Of a DNA stretch of 64,000 nucleotides, positions 1 through 9,402 are shown piece after piece. Under the pieces are notes generated by a model. The model saw only the letters and a program-made list of their open reading frames with translations, had not been told where the DNA came from and did not search any database. Made by a program: the position numbers and the translations under genes. Numbering within the stretch: position 1 is the first letter of the stretch; each line of letters begins with the position of its first letter. Origin of the DNA: Gemmatimonadota bacterium (lineage in GTDB: Bacteria > Gemmatimonadota > Gemmatimonadetes > Longimicrobiales > Gaopeijiaceae); NCBI GenBank assembly GCA_030428885.1, contig JAUIEJ010000002.1, forward strand, positions 250,501 to 314,500, in the 5' to 3' direction.

Positions 1-498
1 GTACTCCACCTCCACCGGCTCGTCGGGCTCCAGCCCACCCACCATGCGGACGAACCGCTGCACCGGCACGGACTGGGACTCGGAGAGGGCGCGCTCGGCT
101 CTCCCCTCCAGGGGATCGAAGACGCTTCGGCCGTCGACCCGCACCACGATGTCGCCCGCCCGCAGTCCCGCCCGGGCCGCCGGCCCGTCGTCCTGCACGT
201 CCTGGAGTTCGGCCCCCCGGGCGTCGACTTCGGCGCCCTGGGTGTAGTCGATGGTCACCCCCACGATGGAGCGCCGGACGAAGGGCGCCATGACGGTGAA
301 GGTGTTGGCCGAGGGCGTGTTGAGGCACACGCACTCTTCGATGCGGTTTCCGTCCCGGTCCACGCAGTGGCAATCGGCCTCGCGGTCCTGGGCGATGGCC
401 GGGGCCGCTCCCACGGCGAGGGCCGCGATCAGGGCCGCGGCGAAGGTCGTCGGGTGGATCCGAGGGCGTCGACGCCCGGATTCGTTCATGGTTCGCAT
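1..498 (-). CDS. PDZ-domain exported protein (C-terminus cut by window edge)
   Basis: Reading the minus strand from 498 gives an open frame that runs off the window. It opens with a basic n-region and a hydrophobic stretch ending near APAIAQD, which looks like a Sec signal peptide. A short cysteine-rich patch (CHCVD, ECVCLN) follows. A PDZ-like segment is then visible, with GPAARAGLRAGDIVVRVDGR around residues 95-115. PDZ domains bind C-terminal peptides and are common in HtrA and processing proteases, but no protease domain lies inside the window. An alternative ATG is at 489. An AGGA sequence lies about 4 bases before the 498 ATG. Function beyond periplasmic peptide binding cannot be stated. 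Confidence 0.75.
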   Translation of the reverse strand, partial: MRTMNESGRRRPRIHPTTFAAALIAALAVGAAPAIAQDREADCHCVDRDGNRIEECVCLNTPSANTFTVMAPFVRRSIVGVTIDYTQGAEVDARGAELQDVQDDGPAARAGLRAGDIVVRVDGRSVFDPLEGRAERALSESQSVPVQRFVRMVGGLEPDEPVEVEY

Positions 499-574
499 GG
501 GGTCCTACCTGTCGGGTCTTCGATTCCCGTCGACCGACCGCCGATCGTGGGAAGTTCGCCCCATGGGATGCGAC

Positions 575-608
575 GAAGGCCGCCGGGGGTTGCCCCTCGG
601 CGGCCTTC
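575..608 (-). terminator. GC-rich hairpin terminator downstream of carboxyltransferase gene
   Basis: A perfect 11-bp inverted repeat (GAAGGCCGCCG and its complement) encloses a loop that can itself pair GGGG with CCCC. It lies 22 bases after the stop codon at 631 on the minus strand. No T-run follows, so termination efficiency is uncertain. Confidence 0.6.
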
Positions 609-630
609 GCCTCCCGTCGCCCCTCCGACG

Positions 631-2181
631 CTACAGCGGGATGTTGCCGTGTTTCTTCACGGGGTTGGCATCGCGCTTGTTGCGGAGCATGTCCAGCGCC
701 GACACGAGGCGGGGACGGGTGTCCCGGGGATCGATGACGTCGTCCACGAACCCCCGGGCCGCGGCCACGTACGGATGGGCCAGGGTCTCCCGGTACTCCT
801 GGATGCGGGCCTCGGTTGCAGCCTCGGGATCGTCGGCCTCGGCGATCTCCTTCCGGAAGAGGATCTCCACCGCTCCCTTGGGCCCCATGACGGCGATCTC
901 GGCCGAGGGCCACGCGAAGTTGAGGTCGCCCCGGATGTGCTTCGAGTTCATGACGTCGTAGGCCCCTCCGTACGCTTTCCGCGTTATGACCGTGATCTTG
1001 GGCACCGTGGCCTCGGAGAAGGCGTAGAGCAGCTTGGCCCCGTGGCGAATGATGCCCCCGTGCTCCTGGTGGACCCCGGGAAGGAACCCCGGCACGTCTT
1101 CCAGCACCACCAGCGGGATGTTGAAGCTGTCGCAGAACCGCACGAAGCGCGCGCCCTTGTCGGACGAATCGATGTCCAGCACGCCGGCCAGCACCGCGGG
1201 CTGATTGGCCACGATCCCCACGGCGTGGCCCCCGAGATGGGCGAAGCCCACCAGGATGTTGCCGGCGAAATCGGCGTGGACCTCGTAGAACACCCCGTCG
1301 TCCACCACGGCGCGGATCACGTCGCGCATGTCGTAGGGCTTGTTGGGATTGTCCGGCACGATCGCCAGGAGCGCCTCGTCCCGGCGGTCGTGGGGGTCGT
1401 CGGAGGTTCCGGGGGGCGCGGTCTCGGTGTTGTTCTGGGGGACGTACCGCAGCACCTCCCGCACGGCCTGGAGGGACTCGGCCTCGGAATCGTGGGCGAA
1501 GTGGGCCACGCCGCTCTTGGAGGCGTGGACGTCGGCGCCCCCCAGCCCCTCCATGTCGATGTCCTCGTGGGTGACCGTCTTCACCACGTTGGGGCCCGTG
1601 ACGAACATGTAGCTCGTGCCCCGCACCATGTAGACGAAGTCGGTGATGGCCGGGGAGTAGACGGCGCCCCCGGCGCAGGGCCCCAGGATCACCGAGATCT
1701 GGGGGACGACGCCGCTGGCCAGGGTGTTGCGCAGGAAGATGTCGGCGTAGCCGCCCAGCGACACCACGCCCTCCTGGATCCGGGCGCCTCCCGAATCGTT
1801 GAGCCCCACGATGGGGGCACCGTTCTTCAGGGAGAGTTCCTGGAGTTTCACGATCTTCTCGGCGTGGGTCTCGGAGAGGGACCCCCCCAGCACCGTGAAG
1901 TCCTGACTGAACACGTAGACCAACCGGCCGTGGACCGTGCCGTAGCCCGTGACGACGCCGTCGCCCAGGAACTCCTTGCGGTCGAGGCCGAAGTCCCGGG
2001 AGCGATGGGTGACGAAGCGGTCGAGTTCGACGAACGACCCGTCGTCCAGGAGCAGATCGATGCGCTCCCGAGCCGTGAGCTTGCCCCGTTCCCGCTGGGC
2101 GGCCATGCGCGCTTCGCCGCCTCCGAGTTCGGATTGACGCCGCAACTGCTCGAGGTGGGCCAGCTTGTCCTTCATCGACAT
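631..2181 (-). CDS. pccB: Acyl-CoA carboxylase, carboxyltransferase (beta) subunit
   Basis: The protein is 516 aa, the usual length of biotin-dependent propionyl/acetyl-CoA carboxylase beta chains. These move CO2 from carboxybiotin to an acyl-CoA, giving methylmalonyl-CoA or malonyl-CoA in the cytosol. It has the two crotonase-like halves: [12 protein letters not shown] and [12 protein letters not shown] in the first (acyl-CoA site), and a second with [17 protein letters not shown] and [11 protein letters not shown] (biotin site). An in-frame GTG/ATG extension reaches 2247, but the ATG at 2181 has GGAG eight bases upstream and avoids overlapping the preceding gene, so 2181 is chosen. No biotin carboxylase subunit is nearby. 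Substrate preference (propionyl versus acetyl) cannot be read from sequence alone. Confidence 0.93.
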   Translation of the reverse strand: MSMKDKLAHLEQLRRQSELGGGEARMAAQRERGKLTARERIDLLLDDGSFVELDRFVTHRSRDFGLDRKEFLGDGVVTGYGTVHGRLVYVFSQDFTVLGGSLSETHAEKIVKLQELSLKNGAPIVGLNDSGGARIQEGVVSLGGYADIFLRNTLASGVVPQISVILGPCAGGAVYSPAITDFVYMVRGTSYMFVTGPNVVKTVTHEDIDMEGLGGADVHASKSGVAHFAHDSEAESLQAVREVLRYVPQNNTETAPPGTSDDPHDRRDEALLAIVPDNPNKPYDMRDVIRAVVDDGVFYEVHADFAGNILVGFAHLGGHAVGIVANQPAVLAGVLDIDSSDKGARFVRFCDSFNIPLVVLEDVPGFLPGVHQEHGGIIRHGAKLLYAFSEATVPKITVITRKAYGGAYDVMNSKHIRGDLNFAWPSAEIAVMGPKGAVEILFRKEIAEADDPEAATEARIQEYRETLAHPYVAAARGFVDDVIDPRDTRPRLVSALDMLRNKRDANPVKKHGNIPL

Positions 2182-2215
2182 GCGGGGGTCTCCGAGTGGT
2201 CGGTCGGGGGTCCGA

Positions 2216-4129
2216 TCAGCGAATCGGGCCGTCGCCCTGGGGGACACAGGTGAATCCGGCCGGACGACCGGGGCCTTCGGGCACGATGCCGGTCTCCTCG
2301 TTGGGAGGATAGGGCCGGAAGACCGGCCAGGGGCGCGCGCCCGGGGGCAGTTCCACGAGGCCGGCGTTCTGCACGCACAGCACGTCGTGGCGCCGGACGA
2401 TGCGACCGCCGTCCACCGAGAGGGTGCCCGTGGCCCCGGCGAAGTCGTCCACTTCCTCCAGGGCGGCGGCCACGGCCTGGGGGGAGCGGGCGCCGCTCTC
2501 CAGCACCCGGAGCAGGAGCGAGGCGGCGTCCCACCCGGCGGCCGCGGCGGCGGGGTCGGTGAGGGTGCGCTGGAAGCGCTCTTCGTAGGCGGCCACGAAC
2601 CGGTCGTAGCCCGGACCTCCCCCGGCGGACCGCGGCGTGGCCGTCACCACCCCGTCGGTGTAGCGGGTGCTCACCGCCGAACGCACGCCGGGATCGCCCC
2701 ACGCCGCCGTGCCCATGAGCTGCACACCCAGGGTGTCCAGGGCGTAGAAGGCGGCCTGGGAGGCGATGGCCTGCACGTCCTCGGGGGGAATGGGGAGGAC
2801 CAGGGCGTCGGGCCGGAGGCCCTGGACCGCCTGCATCTGTTCCCGGAAGAAGGTGGCGCCCGGCGCGTAGGTCAGGATCCGGAGCACCGAGCCGCCCAGC
2901 TCCTGGAGCCGGTCGATGAAGATGCGGGCCTCCTCGGCCGAGGGACCGCTGGAGGGGTGGAGCACCACGACCTGATCGAGCCCCACCTCCGAAGCCCAGT
3001 CGGCCAGGGCAAGGGGGGCTCCGGGGTCCACGGAGGCGAGGGAATACACGCCGGTGCCGTCGGGGGGCAACTCGTAGGCCGTGGGCGACACGATGGGCGC
3101 CACCCCGGTCCGGGCCTCGGCGGCGACCCGGACGCCTTCGTCCTGGAGGGGTCCCAGGAATCCCACGGTCCCCCGCCCCACCGCCCCGGCCACCAGGCCG
3201 GCCACGGCCGCGGGATTCCCCTGGTCGTCCAGGAAGTCCACGGTGACGCTCTCGCCCAGGGGCGACTCGGCCACGGCCGCCTCGATGCCCTCCCGTACGC
3301 CCTGGGCGAAGGCCCGGAAGGCGGGCGATCCGCCCAGGGGCAGAATCGCGGCGATCCGTCCCGGCGCCTCGCCGGGAAGCGCCCGGTTCTCCAGGATGGC
3401 CCGGGCCACGGCTTCGTCGTCGCCTCGGGCCCCGGCGTCCACCGCCGCCTGGGCCAGGCGACGGGCACTCTCCACGTCGCCCGCCAGGCGGACCCGCCCG
3501 GCGTAGGCCAGCATGACCGGCACGGCCAGGGGATTGCCCAGGGGAGCCTCCTGGAGAATGGTCCCCAGGCTTTCCCGGTCCAGCTCTTCGGCCACCGATC
3601 GCACCAGGTCGTCGGCCACGCCGCCCTGGGGCACCAGCGCCGGCGGCAGGGCCAGGAGCACCCGCACGGCCTCCGCCGGCCGCCCCGCCTCCGACAACGC
3701 CCGGGCCCGCACCGTGGCCGCGGCGGTCTGGCGATCGTCGTCGGGGGGCAGCACCCGGGCCAGGCGTTCGGCGTGGGTCGTGGCGGCATCCACCTCGCCG
3801 GCGGCGGCCTCGGCCCGGGCCAGGAGCAGCAGGGCATCCACCGACACTCGGGACGCCGGCAGTTCCTCCACCACCGTGGCCGCGGCGGTGCGGGCGTCGT
3901 CGAAGCGCCCGGCGTCGAACGCGCTCCGGGCGCCGGCGAGCAGGCCTGCCGCCCGGGCCTCGGCATCGGCCGAGAGCCGGCCCGGGGCCAGGGTCACCAC
4001 CGGGGGGCCCATGGCGGGTTCGGGCGCGCTTCCCGTGCCCGATGCGCACGCTCCGGCGCCCACGGCCAGGACCGTGACCATCGCGCCGAGGGCGCGGCGG
4101 AATCGGGAGAGGATTGCAGGCTTCACCAT
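2216..4129 (-). CDS. LpoA-like lipoprotein: TPR region plus periplasmic-binding fold
   Basis: The 637-aa product starts with a basic/hydrophobic leader ending in AGAC at about residue 28, a plausible lipoprotein processing site. Residues about 45-260 are Ala/Arg-rich helical repeats that look like TPRs. Residues about 270-610 resemble a type-1 periplasmic-binding (leucine-binding) domain, with [42 protein letters not shown] and [18 protein letters not shown]. This arrangement matches penicillin-binding-protein activator LpoA in Proteobacteria, but an amino-acid ABC substrate-binding role is also possible since no ABC genes adjoin. AGGAG lies 6 bases before the ATG at 4129. The frame extends upstream through the rpsA tail region, but that part is a shadow of S1's acidic codons. 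Confidence 0.75.
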   Translation of the reverse strand: MVKPAILSRFRRALGAMVTVLAVGAGACASGTGSAPEPAMGPPVVTLAPGRLSADAEARAAGLLAGARSAFDAGRFDDARTAAATVVEELPASRVSVDALLLLARAEAAAGEVDAATTHAERLARVLPPDDDRQTAAATVRARALSEAGRPAEAVRVLLALPPALVPQGGVADDLVRSVAEELDRESLGTILQEAPLGNPLAVPVMLAYAGRVRLAGDVESARRLAQAAVDAGARGDDEAVARAILENRALPGEAPGRIAAILPLGGSPAFRAFAQGVREGIEAAVAESPLGESVTVDFLDDQGNPAAVAGLVAGAVGRGTVGFLGPLQDEGVRVAAEARTGVAPIVSPTAYELPPDGTGVYSLASVDPGAPLALADWASEVGLDQVVVLHPSSGPSAEEARIFIDRLQELGGSVLRILTYAPGATFFREQMQAVQGLRPDALVLPIPPEDVQAIASQAAFYALDTLGVQLMGTAAWGDPGVRSAVSTRYTDGVVTATPRSAGGGPGYDRFVAAYEERFQRTLTDPAAAAAGWDAASLLLRVLESGARSPQAVAAALEEVDDFAGATGTLSVDGGRIVRRHDVLCVQNAGLVELPPGARPWPVFRPYPPNEETGIVPEGPGRPAGFTCVPQGDGPIR

Positions 4130-4168
4130 GGACGGCTCCTGGATCGGGGGGTCACCCTCACGGAGACA

Positions 4169-4203
4169 CAACGCCCGGACACGACGTGCGTGCCCGGGCG
4201 TTG
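4169..4203 (-). terminator. Hairpin terminator downstream of rpsA
   Basis: A perfect 10-bp stem (CAACGCCCGG with CCGGGCGTTG) closes a 15-base loop, about 48 bases after the rpsA stop and before the lipoprotein start at 4129. No U-tract follows it. Confidence 0.6.
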
Positions 4204-4250
4204 CGACGGCTCTCCGCGAGGCGGGAGGGAACGGGTCCGAGGCCGGGGCC

Positions 4251-6428
4251 TCAGTCCTCGTCCTCCTCTTCTTCGTCCTCCTCCTCGTCGTCGTCCTCGT
4301 CGGCGGCGTCGTCGTCCGAATCGTCCGAATCGTCGCCGTCCTCGGACTCGTCGTCGTCGGACTCGTCGTCGTCGTCGGAGTCGTCGTCGGAGGCATCCTC
4401 GCTCTCGGCGACCTCGGCGGTGGGCTCGTCGGCGGCCTCCACCTCTCCGGCCTCCTCACCCTCGTCGGCCGTCTCCTCGGGCTCCTCCGGCACCGGCTGG
4501 TGCTCCGGCACTTCCAGGACCTCGAGCACGATGCGGCGATTCACGGCGTCGGACTCCATGACCCGGAGGCTCACCGGATCACCGGACCGGTAGTACTCGG
4601 GCAGGCGGTCGGCGTCGTTGATCCCGGCGTGGGATCCGGGCACGAAGCCCTCGACGTCGTCGCCCAGGTCCACCACCACGCCCTTGTCCTGGACCCGGAC
4701 CACCGTGCCCTCCTGCTCCACCCCGGGGGCGAAGCGCTCGGACAACTGGGGCCACGGATCGTCCTGGAGCTGCTTGAGGCCCAGGCTGATGCGCTTGTTC
4801 TCGGCGTCCACGTCCAGGACCATCACCTCGATCTCGTCGCTCTTCTGGACGATCTCGGAGGGGTGCTCTACCCGCTTGGTCCACGACATGTCGGACACGT
4901 GCACCAGGCCGTCGATGCCCGGCTCGATCTCCACGAAGGCGCCGAACGAGGTGAGGTTGCGAACCACACCCTGGAGCGTGGTGCCCGTGGGGTACTTGAG
5001 GGGCAGCGCCAGCCACGGATCCTCCTCGATCTGCTTCATGCCGAGGGAGATCTTCTCGTCGTCCGGATCCACCTTGAGGACCACGGCTTCGATCTCGTCG
5101 CCGATGGAGACGAGCTTCGAGGGATGACGGACGTTGCGGGTCCAGGACATCTCGGAGATGTGGACCAGCCCCTCCACGCCCTTCTCCAGCTCCACGAAGG
5201 CGCCGTAGTTCGTGATGGACACGACCTTGCCGCGCACTCGCGAACCCACCGGGTACTTCTTGTCGATGTCCGTCCAGGGGTACGGCAGAAGCTGCTTGAG
5301 GCCGAGGCTGATGCGCTCCCGATCCCAATCGATGTCCAGCACCTTGATGTCGAGTTCGGAGCCGATCTCCACCACTTCGGACGGATGGCCCACCCGGCCC
5401 CACGACATGTCGGTGATGTGGAGCAGGCCGTCGAGGCCGCCCAGGTCGATGAAGGCGCCGAAGTCGGTGATGTTCTTCACCGTGCCTTCGCGCACCTGAC
5501 CCACCAGAAGCTCCTTCACAAGCGTGCCGCGCTTCTTCTCGCGCTCGGCCTCCAGGATCACCCGGCGCGAGACCACGATGTTCCGGCGCCGCTTGTTGAG
5601 CTTGATGATCTTGAAGTTGTACGTCTCGCCGATGAGGTCCTCGATGTTCGGGACCCGGCGCAGCGCGATCTGGGATCCGGGGAGGAAGGCGTCGACGCCC
5701 ATGATGTCGACGGTCACGCCGCCCTTGATCTTGCGCACGAGGGTACCCTTGACCGGGCGATCGGCCTCGTGGGCTTCCTTGATCTTCTCCCACACCCGCA
5801 GGAAGTCGGCCTTCTTCTTGGAGAGGACGACGATGCCGTCGTCGTCTTCCAGGTGCTCGAGAAGGACCTCGACCTCTTCACCCTCGACCGGCGGCTCCTT
5901 GAACTCGTCCAGGGCCACCGAGCCCTCGGACTTGAAGCCGAACTCGAGGATCACCGAGGTGTCGGTGACGCTCAGGACCCGGGCGTTGACGATCTCGCCC
6001 TCCCGGATGTCCTGGAGGTCCTCGCCGAACTCGCCGAGGAGCTGCTCGAACTCCGAGCGGGAGACGTCGAGGGGCTCCTCGCCGTAGGGGTCCATGACGA
6101 GCTCCACCGAGATGCCGAGTCGAGCGGCCTTCTCCTGGGGAGTCTCGTGGGACACCTCTCCGGTGGCCGCGTCGACCATGACGGCGGCCTCTTCGGCCAG
6201 CTCCTCGGGAGTGAACTCCTCCTCCACGGGAACGGGTTCGTCTTCCTCGGCCTCGTCGGCGGCGTCCTCGGCCTCGGGGGCCTCGGAGGCGGCGTCGTCG
6301 GCCTCGGCGTCGGGGGCGTCGACCTCGGCGGTCTCGGCCTCGTCGGCAGGGGCCACAGCCTCGGTGTCGGGGGTGTCGACGTCGGACTCGACGTCGGGGG
6401 AGGTGTCGTCGCGGGTGGAATCGGTCAT
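4251..6428 (-). CDS. rpsA: 30S ribosomal protein S1 with long acidic extensions
   Basis: S1 binds mRNA and helps recruit structured or SD-poor messages to the 30S subunit. The 725-aa protein has six S1 (OB-fold) repeats at roughly residues 144-205, 226-290, 310-380, 395-465, 480-550 and 565-640. Repeats 3-5 carry the conserved FGAF and GLxHxSDMSW-type cores. It is longer than the E. coli protein (557 aa) because of a roughly 120-residue Asp/Glu/Ala-rich N-terminal extension and a Glu/Asp/Ser tail of about 65 residues ending in repeated E and D. The ATG at 6428 has no clear SD, as is known for E. coli rpsA. It has its own promoter behind cmk. The cmk-rpsA order is conserved in many bacteria. 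Confidence 0.96.
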   Translation of the reverse strand: MTDSTRDDTSPDVESDVDTPDTEAVAPADEAETAEVDAPDAEADDAASEAPEAEDAADEAEEDEPVPVEEEFTPEELAEEAAVMVDAATGEVSHETPQEKAARLGISVELVMDPYGEEPLDVSRSEFEQLLGEFGEDLQDIREGEIVNARVLSVTDTSVILEFGFKSEGSVALDEFKEPPVEGEEVEVLLEHLEDDDGIVVLSKKKADFLRVWEKIKEAHEADRPVKGTLVRKIKGGVTVDIMGVDAFLPGSQIALRRVPNIEDLIGETYNFKIIKLNKRRRNIVVSRRVILEAEREKKRGTLVKELLVGQVREGTVKNITDFGAFIDLGGLDGLLHITDMSWGRVGHPSEVVEIGSELDIKVLDIDWDRERISLGLKQLLPYPWTDIDKKYPVGSRVRGKVVSITNYGAFVELEKGVEGLVHISEMSWTRNVRHPSKLVSIGDEIEAVVLKVDPDDEKISLGMKQIEEDPWLALPLKYPTGTTLQGVVRNLTSFGAFVEIEPGIDGLVHVSDMSWTKRVEHPSEIVQKSDEIEVMVLDVDAENKRISLGLKQLQDDPWPQLSERFAPGVEQEGTVVRVQDKGVVVDLGDDVEGFVPGSHAGINDADRLPEYYRSGDPVSLRVMESDAVNRRIVLEVLEVPEHQPVPEEPEETADEGEEAGEVEAADEPTAEVAESEDASDDDSDDDDESDDDESEDGDDSDDSDDDAADEDDDEEEDEEEEDED

Positions 6429-6537
6429 GAAGCGTTTTCTCGACTTCCCGCACGGCAGAAGCCGCGGAGCGGGAGTGTGCCGGCACCGACGCACCGAAGG
6501 CGGTACGCGAGGAGGGCCGGGTTGCAGGGACGATGAA

Positions 6538-6561
6538 GCCCCCGGAGGACACCCCGGGGGC
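6538..6561 (-). promoter_or_regulatory. GC-rich hairpin at the 5' end of the rpsA leader
   Basis: A perfect 8-bp stem (GCCCCCGG with CCGGGGGC) and 8-base loop start about 5 bases after the predicted transcription start of the rpsA promoter. This leaves a leader of about 110 bases before the ATG at 6428. It could be a cmk terminator, an mRNA-stabilising 5' hairpin or part of S1 autoregulation. Confidence 0.5.
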
Positions 6562-6572
6562 ACAGCAGAGGT

Positions 6573-6601
6573 AAGGTATCGGCGGCCCCCTGGACCGTCA
6601 A
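6573..6601 (-). promoter_or_regulatory. rpsA promoter
   Basis: On the minus strand, TTGACG (6601-6596) and TACCTT (6578-6573) are separated by 17 bases. The -35 overlaps the cmk stop codon. Predicted start is near 6566. Confidence 0.65.
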
Positions 6602-7308
6602 CGCCGTCCCGCCTCCGGATCGACCTTCCGCGCCAGCGCCACCACGGCCTCGACCTGTTCGTCGAAATCGAGCTCGGTGGTGTCCAGGAGCACCGCGTCG
6701 TGGGCGGGCTTGAGGGGCGCCGTTTCGCGCGTCATGTCGGTGCGGTCCCGAGCCGCGAGACGCTCCGCCTCCCGGGCCGTCTCCTCCCGCCGGGGCGACT
6801 CCACCCCCTGCTCCCGGAGTCGGCGCCGCGCTCGCTCCGCGAGGTCGGCCTGGAGAAAGACCTTGGTCCCGGCGTCGGGAAAGACCACCGTGCCCATGTC
6901 CCGTCCGTCGGCCACCAGACGCCCGTGGCGCCCCAGGGCCCGCTGGTGACGGAGCAGCCAACGCCGAACCGCCGGAAGCCGGGCCACCGACGACACCCGG
7001 GCCGTGACCTCGGGCGTACGCAGTTCCGAATCCAGGGTCCGCCCCCGGTGGTCCAACTCCAGCGTTTCGGCGCCGGGTGACACGCTCACGCCCAGGGCGT
7101 CCAGGGCCTCGCCGTCGAGTTCGGGCCAGGTTTCCTCGGGGACTCCTTCTTCGGCCAGGGCCCACGTCAGCGCCCGGTACAGGGCCCCCGAGTCCAGGTA
7201 CCGGTACCCGAGCCGGCGGGCCACTTCCCGGGCGGTGGACGACTTCCCGGCCCCGGCGGGGCCGTCGAGGGTGACCACGGTCCGTTCCGCCGTGGGCGAT
7301 TCATCCAT
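6598..7308 (-). CDS. cmk: Cytidylate kinase
   Basis: Phosphorylates CMP and dCMP to the diphosphates using ATP in the cytosol. The 236-aa protein has the P-loop GPAGAGKSST at residues 16-25, the substrate-binding YLDSGALYRA, VVADGRDMGTVVFPDA (the DGRDxGT signature of the family) and the basic lid region around residues 160-185. Its start overlaps the end of aroA by 8 bases, so the two are likely co-translated. The aroA-cmk-rpsA order is common in bacteria. Confidence 0.95.
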   Translation of the reverse strand: MDESPTAERTVVTLDGPAGAGKSSTAREVARRLGYRYLDSGALYRALTWALAEEGVPEETWPELDGEALDALGVSVSPGAETLELDHRGRTLDSELRTPEVTARVSSVARLPAVRRWLLRHQRALGRHGRLVADGRDMGTVVFPDAGTKVFLQADLAERARRRLREQGVESPRREETAREAERLAARDRTDMTRETAPLKPAHDAVLLDTTELDFDEQVEAVVALARKVDPEAGRR

Positions 7309-8590
7309 GGCGCAGGCGCTCCAGGAGGGACCAGAACCCGGGGAAGCTCACCTCCACCGACTCCCGGCCCTCCACCTCGATCCGGTTGCCCGGCGCAGCG
7401 CCCAGGACCCCGAAGACCATGGCGATGCGATGATCGTCGAAGGCGTCGACCCGCCCCTGGAGGGGCGCGTCGGTGCCGGTGACGTCCAGACCGTCGTCGG
7501 TTTCCACCACGTCCACCCCCAGGGCCTTCAGATTCACGGCCACGGCCCGGATGCGGTCGGTCTCCTTCACCCGCAATTCCCCGGCGCCCCGGATCCGGGT
7601 CACCCCCGGCGCCCGCACCGCCGCCACGGCCACAGCCGGGATCTCGTCCACGGCGGCGGTGACGTCGGCCTCGTCCACCTCGATGGGCCGGAGCGTACCG
7701 CCCTCGATGGTGATGCGGCCCACCGGCTCGCCTCCGGCGTCTCCCGTGGCCTCCACGGTCAGGCGTCCCCCCATGCGCCGGAAGAGGTCGAGCATGCCGT
7801 CCCGGGTGGGGTTGAGCCCCACCCCCTCCACGGTGACCGGCCCCGGGGTGACCCCCAGGAGTCCCGCCAGCACCACGAAGGCCGCCGACGACAGGTCGCC
7901 GGGAACATCGAGATCCAGAGGGCGGAGCCGGGCCGGCGGATCCCGGAGTTCGACCCGTCGCCCCGGTCCCCGGACGTGAGTGAGCACCGAGACGCCGCAG
8001 CCCCGGAGCATGCGTTCGGTGTGGTCCCGGGAGGCGCCGGGTTCGGTGAGACCCACGGGCACGCCGCCCACCACGCCGGCCAGGAGGAGGGCGCTCTTCA
8101 CCTGGGCGCTGGCCACCGGCAGGTCGTACTCCAGACCCTTCAACGCCCCACCCCGGACCCGCACCGGGAGGCGTCCGACCTCGCCGAGCCACTCGAAGCG
8201 GGCGCCCATGGCCCCCAGCGGATCGGTCACCCGGGCCATGGGGCGGGAGCGGAGGGAGGCGTCGCCGTCCACCACCGACTCGAAGGGCTGCCCCGCCAAC
8301 ACGCCCAGGAGAAGGCGCGTACCGGTCCCGCTGTTGCCCAGGTCCAGGGGACTCCGGGGCGCTTCGAGTCCCCGCAGTCCCCGGCCCACCACCCGGATCT
8401 CGCTCCCGTCGTCGGGAAGGGGCGGGATGACGGCCCCCATGGCCCGGAGGGCACCGGCCGTGGAGCGCGGGTCGGCCGACGGCAGCACCCCCCGCAGCCG
8501 GCTCTCCCCCTCGGCCAGGGCCGCCAGGAGCAGCGCCCGCTGGGACACCGACTTGTCTCCCGGTACACGCACGATCACGACGTCCTCCAC
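7301..8590 (-). CDS. aroA: 3-phosphoshikimate 1-carboxyvinyltransferase (EPSP synthase)
   Basis: Joins phosphoenolpyruvate to shikimate-3-phosphate in the shikimate pathway to aromatic amino acids. The 429-aa protein has the N-terminal PGDKSVSQRAL motif (substrate-binding Lys-Ser), DLGNSGTGTRLLLG, and the late RVKETDRI motif, all diagnostic of the family. The chosen start is a GTG at 8590 that overlaps the end of tyrA by 16 bases. It sits in an rnz-unknown-tyrA-aroA-cmk run, so it is co-expressed with the tyrosine branch enzyme. Confidence 0.96.
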   Translation of the reverse strand: MEDVVIVRVPGDKSVSQRALLLAALAEGESRLRGVLPSADPRSTAGALRAMGAVIPPLPDDGSEIRVVGRGLRGLEAPRSPLDLGNSGTGTRLLLGVLAGQPFESVVDGDASLRSRPMARVTDPLGAMGARFEWLGEVGRLPVRVRGGALKGLEYDLPVASAQVKSALLLAGVVGGVPVGLTEPGASRDHTERMLRGCGVSVLTHVRGPGRRVELRDPPARLRPLDLDVPGDLSSAAFVVLAGLLGVTPGPVTVEGVGLNPTRDGMLDLFRRMGGRLTVEATGDAGGEPVGRITIEGGTLRPIEVDEADVTAAVDEIPAVAVAAVRAPGVTRIRGAGELRVKETDRIRAVAVNLKALGVDVVETDDGLDVTGTDAPLQGRVDAFDDHRIAMVFGVLGAAPGNRIEVEGRESVEVSFPGFWSLLERLRHG

Positions 8591-9402
8591 CGTCGGGTGT
8601 GATCCAGCATCGCCTTCACGTCGTCCAGCTCACCGGCGTCCAGGCGGCCGGCCAGGGCCTCGGCCTCGGCGGCCAGTCGCCGCAGAAGCGGAGCCACTTC
8701 GGCCCCGGAGTGGACGAGCAGGTCGCCCCACAACTCCGGCGAGCTCGCCGCCAGACGGGTGGCGTCCCGCCCCCCGGGGCCCAGATCGCCCGGAGCGAAC
8801 CCTTCGGCCTCCAGCACCCGGGCCAGGACGTTGGAGGCCAACTGGGGCAGATGGCTCACCCCCGCCATGCGCCGATCGTGCTCGACGGCGTCGATCCTCA
8901 GGGGCCGGGCCTCCAGCGCCGTCCAGAACGCCTCGGCTCGGGCCAGGGGCTCCTCGCTCCCCTGGGACCCGGTGGAGAGCCATACCGGCACCCCCCGGTA
9001 GAGATCCGATCGGGAGGCTCCGAATCCGGACCGTTCGCTGCCGGCCATGGGGTGGGCGCTCACGTGGACTCGCCCCATCCCGGCCTCCCGGGCGGCGGCC
9101 AGGGCCGGCCCCTGGAGGGAGGCCACGTCCATGACCCGGGGCGGTTCGGACGCCGCCCCCCGACGGAACACTTCGGGCAGGGCCGACAGGGGCGTGGCCA
9201 CGATCCACCAGTCCACGTCCCGGGCCGAGTCCTCCACCGACTCGGCCGCCGAGGCCAGGGCCCCCTGCTCCACGGCGGCCCGCACTTCGGCGGGATCGGG
9301 CGACCAGCCCCGCACCGACACGCCCCGTTCCGAGAGGGCCCGGGCCAGCGCCCCCCCCATGACGCCCAGCCCCACCACCCCCACGGCGTCGGGGAGCCTC
9401 AC
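8575..9402 (-). CDS. tyrA: Prephenate dehydrogenase
   Basis: Oxidatively decarboxylates prephenate to 4-hydroxyphenylpyruvate, the tyrosine precursor. The 275-aa protein has an N-terminal Rossmann motif VGVVGLGVMGGALARAL, the central HPMAGSERSGFGASRSDLY segment typical of TyrA, and a helical dimerisation domain with HDRRMAGVSHLPQL. The frame is open up to 9660, but a GTG at 9402 is preceded by GGAGG four bases away and forms a GTGA overlap with the upstream gene. That start places the Rossmann motif at the N-terminus as expected. No ACT or chorismate mutase domain is present. Confidence 0.93.
   Translation of the reverse strand: MRLPDAVGVVGLGVMGGALARALSERGVSVRGWSPDPAEVRAAVEQGALASAAESVEDSARDVDWWIVATPLSALPEVFRRGAASEPPRVMDVASLQGPALAAAREAGMGRVHVSAHPMAGSERSGFGASRSDLYRGVPVWLSTGSQGSEEPLARAEAFWTALEARPLRIDAVEHDRRMAGVSHLPQLASNVLARVLEAEGFAPGDLGPGGRDATRLAASSPELWGDLLVHSGAEVAPLLRRLAAEAEALAGRLDAGELDDVKAMLDHTRRWRTS

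Noticed and set aside
3513-6536. 1007-codon plus-strand open frame opposite rpsA
   Set aside because: Antisense shadow of rpsA; the apparent Val/Leu-rich repeats are the complement of acidic codon runs.
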